From contig NZ_FOQD01000001.1 of assembly GCF_900113665.1 (NCBI RefSeq), positions 496,001-560,000 on the forward strand: a stretch of 64,000 nucleotides of DNA, in the 5' to 3' direction. Positions 32,763-41,367 of the stretch are shown here, piece by piece. The stretch is from Planctomicrobium piriforme. GTDB taxonomy: Bacteria; Planctomycetota; Planctomycetia; Planctomycetales; Planctomycetaceae. The notes beneath the pieces were generated by a model. The model was not told where the DNA came from and did no database searches. It worked only from the letters and a program-made list of their open reading frames with translations. Positions within the stretch are counted from its first letter, which is position 1, and the number at the start of each line of letters is the position of its first letter. A program made the translations under genes and the position numbers.

Positions 32763-34208
32763 TTAGACAGGCGGAGCCAGAACCGCATCTGCGGCCGCAT
32801 CCCAACTTGTCGATCCGAGCCTTTCCGCGATTCTGGCCAGTACCTCTTCGCTCGCCCTGGCCAGCCCGCCGGCGGCGCCGGTTCGAGTGGCATCGATGAA
32901 CAGCTGTCCGGTTGATTGCTGCGACACATTCAGGGAAAGGGCGGAATCGCCTCGCCCTGATCCAGAAACCGAGAGTGCAACTTCTCGCCACACGGCGTCG
33001 GTCGCCCGTAAATCGACCTGCGGGCCGACTGCCACAAAGATGCCCGCCGCACTCGCCAATGGCAGACTGCCAGCGGCTTGAAGGAGTTGCCGCACGACAG
33101 ACGGGTCGTCGCAATTGCTCCCGACGAACAGCACCTGCCGATGATTGCCGCAGGCAGGCAAATGCAGATCGACGGCGTGGGGATTGATCAGCTTCAGCAT
33201 GCTCAGCAGCAGGCGTTCCGTGAGCAATCCGGTGACCGCCTCTTCCTGAAAATCAAACCCCTGCACTCGGGCAGGGAAGATCGGGTTCGCGCGATGCGTG
33301 ATGGCCGACAACCGCAGCACCGGCAGTTGTGAACGGGCGACGAGCAAACCATCTGGCCCGGCGACGCAGCCTGAGGCGCTGCCGGCTGCCGGATCGATGT
33401 AGCCCTCGAGGATGATCTCGGCATCGGCAGGCACGTTCAATTCGACCGAGCGCGCGCGAATCAGATTCACACTCTCATTCCGCAGCATCCCGGCGAAGAC
33501 CCAGGGCTCGAGCGGACGCGGCAATGGCAACGATGCGACATATCCCAGCAACGGGTCGCCGCCGAGGGCGATGGCCACGGGGAACGGGCGATTTTCCAGC
33601 CGTGCCTGCCGCCACAAAGTTCCGCCGACGTGGGATGGTTGCCAGTGCAGTGCCAGCGTTTCGCGGTCGAGCATGGCGGCCGGCACGAGTTCGACCGATG
33701 GCCTGCCGTCCGGAGATTCAGTGATCACGAGTCCTGAAGTGATCGCCGGATGCGTTTCTCCGTTCCATGACTGCAACAGCGGCAACTCACCAAGATCGAG
33801 ATCCTTGCCGAGTTTGATGACCTGCTGACAGGCGCCGCGTCGGATGACTCGCGGCAGGAAACGTCCGCGATCAAGCGTCGGCCCGCCCCCGAGACCAAAC
33901 TTCCAGTCACGGCCTGCGGGAAACGGATTGAGCGCTGCTTGCAGTCGAGCGATCAACTCATCGAGATCGCTTGCCCCGGTGGCGCGCAGAAAACGCTGGC
34001 GGTGACCGAGCAGGTTGGTCGCCACGGGCATCGACGAGCGAGAGGGATGCTCGAAGAGAATCAGCGGACTCTGATCGCGAAACTCGCGGCAGATTTCCTG
34101 GGTGACGGCCGCGATCTCTTCGCGTGGACTGAGTTCCACGCCGACGCGTTCGAGTTCGCCAGCATCACTGGCGGCCTGCAGGAACTGCGTGAGATCGTCA
34201 AACGGCAT
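32763..34208 (-). CDS. UbiD-family decarboxylase (menaquinone pathway)
   Basis: 481 aa prenylated-FMN-dependent decarboxylase family. Recognisable are the start FDDLTQFLQAASDAGELERV, the FEHP.RSSMPVATNLLG segment, GLVITES and AGMLRNESVNLIRARSVELNVPADAEIILEGYI, which contains the conserved R and E residues of the UbiD active site. Next to ubiE it fits the UbiD-like decarboxylase of the futalosine (MqnL) route or the classical one; no UbiX partner is in the window. The ATG at 34208 begins the conserved part; a 34-residue upstream extension runs into a terminator hairpin. Confidence 0.88.
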   Translation of the reverse strand: MPFDDLTQFLQAASDAGELERVGVELSPREEIAAVTQEICREFRDQSPLILFEHPSRSSMPVATNLLGHRQRFLRATGASDLDELIARLQAALNPFPAGRDWKFGLGGGPTLDRGRFLPRVIRRGACQQVIKLGKDLDLGELPLLQSWNGETHPAITSGLVITESPDGRPSVELVPAAMLDRETLALHWQPSHVGGTLWRQARLENRPFPVAIALGGDPLLGYVASLPLPRPLEPWVFAGMLRNESVNLIRARSVELNVPADAEIILEGYIDPAAGSASGCVAGPDGLLVARSQLPVLRLSAITHRANPIFPARVQGFDFQEEAVTGLLTERLLLSMLKLINPHAVDLHLPACGNHRQVLFVGSNCDDPSVVRQLLQAAGSLPLASAAGIFVAVGPQVDLRATDAVWREVALSVSGSGRGDSALSLNVSQQSTGQLFIDATRTGAAGGLARASEEVLARIAERLGSTSWDAAADAVLAPPV

Positions 34209-34265
34209 GTGTTTACAAATCTGAAAACGAAATGCTGACGATGAAAACTTCTCATTCAACAAAAC

Positions 34266-34301
34266 CGCCGTTCTGAACACGCTGGGGCGTTCAGAACGGC
34301 G
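34266..34301 (-). terminator. Terminator of the DUF1573 gene
   Basis: Perfect 13-bp stem CGCCGTTCTGAAC (34266-34278) / GTTCAGAACGGCG (34289-34301), followed on the minus strand by GGTTTTG. It lies 52 bases after the DUF1573 stop and before ubiD. Confidence 0.7.
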
Positions 34302-34352
34302 AATTTTCAACAGGCAATCTGCAACGGAATCAGCCGCGTTCCGCAGTCAGGA

Positions 34353-35384
34353 TCATGTTCCGGCGGCGGCAATCATGCCCGAGGCCTGGAACATCACCGG
34401 TTCCGGACGGCCTTCGATCGTGAAGGTGAACTTCTCGGTGAACTCGCCGGCCTTTTCCGGAGCGGTCATCTTGAAGGGCACGATGTGCACTGTCTTGGCT
34501 TCGTCGGTCGGCTGCTTGACTTCAAAGCAGTCGGCCGATTCGCACTGAATGTGGGCGATGGTGAAAGGACGCTTCCCTTTCACGACCACCTGGAAAGTCT
34601 TCGATTCACCGGGGCGCAGGTTGCCCAGGGTGTAGCTCGGCGGATAGACCGAGATGTCCGGCTCAACTTTACCCATCACCAGCACCGGAACTTCCGGAGC
34701 GTTGGCGTCATCGGTCACGAGCGTGATCTGCTCGTGGAGAGAGCCCAATGGAGCGTTGGGTTTGAGACGGACGGTCAGTTCATAACTGACGCGGCCTGGC
34801 CCGCGGCTCACTTCTTTGACGCCGGCTTCGATGTTGTTGTTCGGAACGCGAACGTCTTTGATGTTCCAGTTGTCGCGCCCGGCGTAAGCGATTTCGAGCT
34901 TGCGTTCAGCTCCAGCACCGAATTCGACTGCACCGAAGTCAGCATTACCCGGTTCCGGAGTGATGACCACGTCGGAACGGATGTAGGCAGTGATGGGAAC
35001 CTTGACTTCCTTGGTTGACGAGCCTTGAGGCCCATGGAAGGTCAGCGTCACCAAGACATTTGAGTCTTTGCGACGCATGAACTTGACCGTGTTCATTTTA
35101 ATTTCGATCTGAGCCTGCTCGCGGGTCTTCAGCAGGTTCTTGTCCGGCTTGGCGGCAGTGCAACCGCATGTTGTGCCGACATTGCCGATGCTCACGTCTT
35201 CTTCATAGATGTTCGTGACGACAATTGTCGCCCGGGTATCGGCACCGCGGGCGACGGTGCCGAAGTCGTGCTTGAGTTCCGAGAACATCTTCTCGGCCCA
35301 GTTCAGTTCCTGAGCCTGGATCGGGGAAACCCACGCGGTCATTACGACCGCAAGAGCGCCGAGGGCAAGTGTTTGACGCAGCAT
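34353..35384 (-). CDS. Secreted DUF1573 protein
   Basis: 343 aa with a signal peptide (LRQTLALGALAVVMTAWVSPIQA). The first mature domain is DUF1573 (FGTVARGADTRATIVVTNIYEEDVSIGNVGTTCGCTAA), an immunoglobulin-like strand-swapping fold with the conserved C-G-C, followed by a second Ig-like domain. Very common in Bacteroidetes and planctomycetes; role unknown, probably periplasmic. ATG at 35384 has AGGAGA about ten bases upstream. A good promoter lies at 35455-35483. Confidence 0.9.
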   Translation of the reverse strand: MLRQTLALGALAVVMTAWVSPIQAQELNWAEKMFSELKHDFGTVARGADTRATIVVTNIYEEDVSIGNVGTTCGCTAAKPDKNLLKTREQAQIEIKMNTVKFMRRKDSNVLVTLTFHGPQGSSTKEVKVPITAYIRSDVVITPEPGNADFGAVEFGAGAERKLEIAYAGRDNWNIKDVRVPNNNIEAGVKEVSRGPGRVSYELTVRLKPNAPLGSLHEQITLVTDDANAPEVPVLVMGKVEPDISVYPPSYTLGNLRPGESKTFQVVVKGKRPFTIAHIQCESADCFEVKQPTDEAKTVHIVPFKMTAPEKAGEFTEKFTFTIEGRPEPVMFQASGMIAAAGT

Positions 35385-35454
35385 GACTGTTAAATCTCCT
35401 GGCTGACGAATCGCGGACTGGCAGGCGGGACCGACTCCCCATCCGGACGGCTGT

Positions 35455-35483
35455 ATTCTACGCGGAGCGACCCAGTGTCGCAA
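35455..35483 (-). promoter_or_regulatory. Sigma70-type promoter of the DUF1573 gene
   Basis: On the minus strand: TTGCGA (35483-35478), 17-base spacer, TAGAAT (35460-35455), each matching consensus at five or four of six. It gives a leader of about 65 bases. Confidence 0.6.
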
Positions 35484-35829
35484 TTTTGATTCCGAACTGT
35501 CCCCAGATTCCCGCCGCAATCGACTGCGGCGACGCTGCTCAGGCATGAACGCGTGTCCTGGTCAGCGCTTATGACGCGGGGGCCGTTTCTGATGCATCTT
35601 TCCCAGATTCCCAAAACGCCGACTTGGTCGCGGCGAGGTCAACAATCGTTGGAAAGAGATGCAGCGTGACGTTCCCTGCGTGCCAGAAGCATGCCCGCAG
35701 GCGGACGGTCAGGTCACCGATTTTTTTCACGAATCGCGAGAACTTGAAAGTTCCAGTTCTGTTCATCCGGCGTGGCGAACATGGCGAAGGCGATCCGCTC
35801 GGGAAAGCTGTGCTGACGACGAAGCGGAA

Positions 35830-36768
35830 TCAGGCTGTCAGCAATTGGCGGATCATCATGATTGCGGCAGGCCCCACCAGCACCACGAAGATCCCCGGGA
35901 AGATGAACAGCACCAGCGGGAAGATCATCTTCACCGCGGTCATGGCTGCTTTTTCTTCCGCCAGCTGGCTGCGCTTGATGCGCATGCTGTCTGACTGCAC
36001 GCGCAGCGCCTGTGCAATCGAAGAACCGAACTTGTCGGCCTGAATCAAAATCGCCGCCAGGGCCTTCACGTCATCGACGCCGGTGCGGACCCCCAGATCG
36101 TGCAGCACCTCGCGCCGATTCCGGCCCATTTGCAATTGGAAGTTGGCATGGTTGATCTCGGCGCAGATGTCGGTCGCCCCTTCCGAAAGTTCGTCCGCTA
36201 CCCGCCGCATGGCAGCATCCAGCCCCAGCCCCGCCTCAACGCAGACGACCAGCAGGTCGAGCGCGTCAGGCAATGACAGGAAGATCCGGCTTTTCCGCGA
36301 ATAGGCCATCACGGTCAGCACCAGGTCAGGCAGAAACATGCCCAACCCGCCGCCAATCCCTGCCGAGAGCAGGCCGTCTGTGGTGAACCCCTTGATAAAC
36401 ATCGTGACCGCACCGGCCAGAATCGCGGCCCCCGCCATGCAGGAGACCTTGATCGCCAGAAAGATCGTACTGGCATGCGGCGAAGCGAATCCGGCATTCG
36501 CCAGTTTTACCCGCAGCTTGCTTTGTTCGAGATCAGTTTTCGGTTCGAGCGCTTTCGAGAGCGCCGGGGCCGCGCGTTTGAATGCGGATTTGAGCCCGGT
36601 TTCCTTGCTCGCCGCTTCTCCGCGTTTACGCGGGTCTTTCAACTCCTGCAGACGTTCTGCCGCCCGCGAGTCTTTCGTGTTGAAAGCGGCCGCGATCGCC
36701 CAGACTCCGGCGCCGACGGCGCCAAAGACCGCAAACGGAAGCAGTTGGGTCAGGAGTTGAGGTTCCAT
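35830..36768 (-). CDS. tadC: Tad secretion membrane protein TadC
   Basis: 312 aa T2SSF-domain protein with transmembrane segments near residues 8-25, 105-160 and the C-terminus (VKMIFPLVLFIFPGIFVVLVGPAAIMM). The T2SSF core is around LPDALDLLVVCVEAGLGLDAAMRRVADEL and ADKFGSSIAQALRVQSDSMR. It is the third gene of a tadA-tadB-tadC run and would form the inner-membrane platform with TadB for Flp-type pilus assembly or secretion. No pilin or secretin gene is in the window. Confidence 0.88.
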   Translation of the reverse strand: MEPQLLTQLLPFAVFGAVGAGVWAIAAAFNTKDSRAAERLQELKDPRKRGEAASKETGLKSAFKRAAPALSKALEPKTDLEQSKLRVKLANAGFASPHASTIFLAIKVSCMAGAAILAGAVTMFIKGFTTDGLLSAGIGGGLGMFLPDLVLTVMAYSRKSRIFLSLPDALDLLVVCVEAGLGLDAAMRRVADELSEGATDICAEINHANFQLQMGRNRREVLHDLGVRTGVDDVKALAAILIQADKFGSSIAQALRVQSDSMRIKRSQLAEEKAAMTAVKMIFPLVLFIFPGIFVVLVGPAAIMMIRQLLTA

Positions 36769-36846
36769 AGTCGACTCGGTTTCGAAACTCGGTAATCGTG
36801 GGGCGAACGAGAACTCTCGTGAGTACTTGCCCGCCTGGGGAAAGAT

Positions 36847-36882
36847 CGTTCGGTCGACGCTGTCCGTTGCGTCGACCGAACG
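36847..36882 (-). terminator. 14-bp perfect hairpin between tadB and tadC
   Basis: CGTTCGGTCGACGC (36847-36860) / GCGTCGACCGAACG (36869-36882), loop TGTCCGTT, starting 12 bases after the tadB stop. The minus-strand tail reads ATCTTTCC, a poor T-tract, so partial termination or mRNA stabilisation is as likely as full termination. Confidence 0.6.
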
Positions 36883-36894
36883 ACAACCTCCGGG

Positions 36895-37884
36895 TCACAC
36901 TTTGATCGTGATAATCTTTTTGATGGTCACCGCACCCAGGATCTGCAGCACGATGGCCACCGCCACCATCTGGCGGCCCAGTTCATCCGTGAACAGCAAC
37001 ATGACGTAGTCGGGATTCAGCTTCCACACGGCAAAGAAGAGTAGAATCGGCAACGCCATCAGCACGATCCCGCTGATACGCCCTTCCCCCGTCAGTGCCT
37101 GCACCTGTCCCAGGATGCGGATGCGTTCGCGAATAATATGTCCGATTTTGTCGAGAATTTCGGCGAGATCTCCCCCCGATTGCCGCTGAATCGCGACGGC
37201 CATTGCGAAGAACTTGTAGTCCATGTTGGGCATGCGGAGGTATAAGTTCTTCAGAGCCTGCTCGAGCGGAATCCCGAGGTTCTGTTCTTCGTAGGCGATG
37301 TTGAATTCTTTGGAGATCGGGTCGGGAAGTTCATCCACAACCACCTTCATGGCGGAAGCCAGCGAATGGCCTGAACGCAAGGCACGTCCGATCAGCTCCA
37401 TCGCGTCGGGAAGCTGTTTTGCGAATTTCTTGAAGCGTCGACCGCGTTTGAACATCAGCCAGCCGAACGGCATCAGGCTGCCCCCCAGGGCGCACAGCGG
37501 ATAAACGGGGGCCGGCACGTTCCCGACCATCCCCAGCACGACGCCCACCACTCCGCAAATCGCCATGATGAGCATGAAGTGATCGAGTTTGATCGTCGTG
37601 TCGGCCTGCACGAACAGCAGCTTCAGATTGCTGAACCGTTCCATCAGTTTGCCGACTGCGCCGGTCAGGCCGTTGACCCCTTCCTTGACCAGGGTTTCGC
37701 GAGTGACTTGCGTCCCTTCTGCTTTGGCGGGCTTCTTGCCGGCCAGGACGTCGAGCCGGCTTTCCACGTTGCTCGACCCGTTCCCATCGAGCAGCATGAA
37801 CAACGCCCCCAGCAAACCGCTGACGCCGATAAAGGCGATCAGCGAAGCTGTCAGCGGAGTCAGAGTTAGCGCAAGGAGCGTCAT
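36895..37884 (-). CDS. tadB: Tad secretion membrane protein TadB
   Basis: 329 aa T2SSF protein with an N-terminal transmembrane segment (ASLIAFIGVSGLLGALFMLL), a second pair (about 100-140) and a C-terminal pair (ISGIVLMALPILLFFAVW, MVAVAIVLQILGAVTI). The domain core reads QLPDAMELIGRALRSGHSLASAMKVV and IQRQSGGDLAEILDKIGHIIRERIRI. It follows tadA and precedes tadC. Between it and tadA is a repeat-filled spacer of 106 bases; no Shine-Dalgarno site is obvious. Confidence 0.9.
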   Translation of the reverse strand: MTLLALTLTPLTASLIAFIGVSGLLGALFMLLDGNGSSNVESRLDVLAGKKPAKAEGTQVTRETLVKEGVNGLTGAVGKLMERFSNLKLLFVQADTTIKLDHFMLIMAICGVVGVVLGMVGNVPAPVYPLCALGGSLMPFGWLMFKRGRRFKKFAKQLPDAMELIGRALRSGHSLASAMKVVVDELPDPISKEFNIAYEEQNLGIPLEQALKNLYLRMPNMDYKFFAMAVAIQRQSGGDLAEILDKIGHIIRERIRILGQVQALTGEGRISGIVLMALPILLFFAVWKLNPDYVMLLFTDELGRQMVAVAIVLQILGAVTIKKIITIKV

Positions 37885-37892
37885 GGCAAGAA

Positions 37893-37920
37893 GGAGTTAG
37901 GAGTTAGGAGTTAGGAGTTA
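37893..37920 (+). repeat. Four tandem GGAGTTA heptamers
   Basis: Four perfect units between tadA and tadB. A partly complementary TTCCTAACTCCTATTTCCTAA string at about 37959-37980 allows a long hairpin. Confidence 0.75.
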
Positions 37921-37990
37921 GGCGATTGCAAGCAGGAAATCTGGAGGAGGAATGGCCTAGTTCCTAACTCCTATTTCCTAACCCCTCGTT

Positions 37991-39310
<1,320 letters not shown>

Positions 39311-39904
39311 GGCGCATTACTCAGTTCAAGCGACGATGACGGGGGGAACGTCTGAACCGCCCTGGAAATGCAAGGCGTCTCTCTGAACCGTAGCTCACGA
39401 TTCTGCGCCTCGACGTCGGACTTTTCTGGGATGGTGAAAAAAGAGAACGCCTGCCGCTCAGCGAAAGCAGGCCGGTTATAGGAATCAGAACGGCCGCGCC
39501 GTGCCTGCGCTTAGAAACGACAATTCAGCGCGAATGGCCGGTCAGAACGATTTTGGGGATGGTGATCTCGTCATCAAATCGTCAGTTTTCGATTGACGAA
39601 CGCGATCGGGCAATTTACGCTTCCAAAATAGATTAACGGTGATTGATGTTTGCGGTTTGGCCGAAGAATCAATTGCCGAGCGGGCTGACGATTCACTGAG
39701 AATGCTGCAACGTGAGTGCAGTGAGTCGCCTCAGATCGCGCAGCGTGATCCTCCTTTGAATTACTGCAAGTGTCCTGCCTCCTGTTTGGGGCCACCCGCC
39801 CCGCCCTGCCCCGTAGCCTTCAAGTAGGCAAGCCGGCGTTTCGAAATGAAACGACTTGATTTGGCTTGCCGGTCAGCATCGTCCTGCCTGTTGGAGATCA
39901 GACC
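39311..39904. other. Divergent intergenic region, 594 nt
   Basis: Between tadA (minus) and the DUF1501 gene (plus). Apart from the hairpin at 39437-39472 no gene is seen; no Flp pilin ORF could be found here on either strand. TTGACG at 39593-39598 with TACGCT 17 bases later is a weak promoter candidate for the plus-strand cluster. Confidence 0.45.
39437..39472 (-). terminator. Terminator-like hairpin in the tadA leader
   Basis: Minus strand: GCCTGC-TTT-CGCTGAGCG-GCAGGC (39472-39449) followed by GTTCTCTTTTTT. No minus-strand gene precedes it within the intergenic region, so it would act in the tadA 5' leader as a possible attenuator. Confidence 0.5.
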
Positions 39905-41230
39905 ATGGCCTCTCAAGCGTCGTGCGCCCCCGCCCACTTTCGTCAGCTCTCGCGCCGCGGCTTCCTGTCTGTCGGCGTTCTCGCCGGGACAGGTCTCACC
40001 TTGCCGACCCTGCTCGCCCGTCAGGCTCAGGCGGAACTGAAGGATTACGCAAACTTCGATGGGACCGCCAAGTCCATCATTCATATCTTCCTGCCAGGGG
40101 GCGTGGCACAGCAGGAATCGTTCGATCCCAAGCCATACGCCCCGATCGAATATCGCGGCGAAATGAAGTCGATCGAGACGAAGCTCCCCGGCGTCCGTTT
40201 CGGCGAAACGTTCAAAAACACCGCCCAGATCGCGGACAAGCTCTGCATCATCCGTTCGATGTCGCACGGTGAAGCGGCTCACGAACGCGGTACGCACAAC
40301 ATGTTCACGGGTTATCGTCCCAGCCCGGCTCTGCAGTTTCCTTCGATTGGTTCGGTCGTCAGCCAGCAACTCGGCAGCCGCCAAAACCTCCCGCCCTACG
40401 TCTGTATTCCGAACGTCCCGAACGAATTTGCCGGCAGCGGCTATCTGAGTTCGGCTTTCGCACCGTTCTCGCTCGGGAGCGATCCCGCCGCCAACGGCTT
40501 CAAGGTTCGTGACCTCGAACTCCCCAGCGGCGTCGACGACAGCCGTTTCGCCAGCCGCCGTTCGGCGCTGGAAGCGGTGAACGAACATTTCCGCAAACGC
40601 GAGTCATCCGATCAGGTGACCGCCATGGACTCGTTCTACGAGTCGGCTTACAGCCTCATTTCTTCCCAGCAGGCTCGTGAAGCCTTTGACCTGGAGAAAG
40701 AACCTGCGGCTCTCCGCGATCAATACGGTCGCAATCAGGCTGGGGCTCGCATGCTGTTGGCCCGTCGCCTTGTCGAGTCCGGCGTCCGTCTGGTGAATCT
40801 CACCTACGGTAGCTGGGACATGCACGACAACATTGTCCGCGGCTTCACCAGCTCGGCTCCGGCGTTCGATCAGGCCTTCACCGCACTCATCAACGACCTC
40901 GAACAGCGCGGCCGTCTGAATGACACGCTGGTCATGGTGTCGTCCGAGTTCGGCCGCACGCCCAAGATGAACAACACCGCTGGCCGCGATCACTGGCCAA
41001 AAGTGTTCAGCGTGGTCATGGCTGGCGGCGGGGTGAAGCGTGGAGTCGTTTACGGCTCTTCGAATGCGACCGCCAGCGAACCTGAGGAAGATCCAGTGAC
41101 GGTCGAAAACCTGTTCACCACGGTCTACCACACCCTCGGGATTGTCGCCGACAAGGAGCTGATGGCTCCGGGCAACCGGCCGATCGAAATCGTCGACGGC
41201 GGCACCATCGTGAAAGAACTTCTGGCCTGA
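39905..41230 (+). CDS. DUF1501 protein with Tat signal
   Basis: 441 aa. The N-terminus carries a twin-arginine signal (LSRRGFLSVGVLAGTGLTLPTL). The DUF1501 pattern is clear: KSIIHIFLPGGVAQQESFDPKPYAP, IRSMSHGEAAHERGTHNMFTGY, LVMVSSEFGRTPKMN and GRDHWPKVFSVVMAGGGVKRG, features shared with the sulfatase/alkaline-phosphatase-like fold. The catalytic role is unknown. GGAGA lies seven bases before the ATG; 13 upstream codons in frame are not conserved. First gene of a four-gene cluster with DUF1549/DUF1553 and cytochrome partners, its usual neighbours in planctomycetes. Confidence 0.92.
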   Translation: MASQASCAPAHFRQLSRRGFLSVGVLAGTGLTLPTLLARQAQAELKDYANFDGTAKSIIHIFLPGGVAQQESFDPKPYAPIEYRGEMKSIETKLPGVRFGETFKNTAQIADKLCIIRSMSHGEAAHERGTHNMFTGYRPSPALQFPSIGSVVSQQLGSRQNLPPYVCIPNVPNEFAGSGYLSSAFAPFSLGSDPAANGFKVRDLELPSGVDDSRFASRRSALEAVNEHFRKRESSDQVTAMDSFYESAYSLISSQQAREAFDLEKEPAALRDQYGRNQAGARMLLARRLVESGVRLVNLTYGSWDMHDNIVRGFTSSAPAFDQAFTALINDLEQRGRLNDTLVMVSSEFGRTPKMNNTAGRDHWPKVFSVVMAGGGVKRGVVYGSSNATASEPEEDPVTVENLFTTVYHTLGIVADKELMAPGNRPIEIVDGGTIVKELLA

Positions 41231-41367
41231 CCGCAGCCACACGGCCCGCGCCTAGGCCGATTGGTGGATCTGCGTCCGGAAGAAGTCGATGAATTCCGCA
41301 GCGCCGCTTCGGTCGTTTGATGGCCGCGCGCGTGCTGTCGGTGAAGTTTCTGGAGCGGGGGTTCCAC

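Noticed and set aside
35569..35766. 65-codon minus-strand frame in the spacer before the DUF1573 gene
   Set aside because: No signal, family or ribosome binding site; probably chance.
39574..39795. Possible Flp pilin in the tadA spacer
   Set aside because: The frame lacks the hydrophobic pilin segment and cleavage site expected of Flp pilins.
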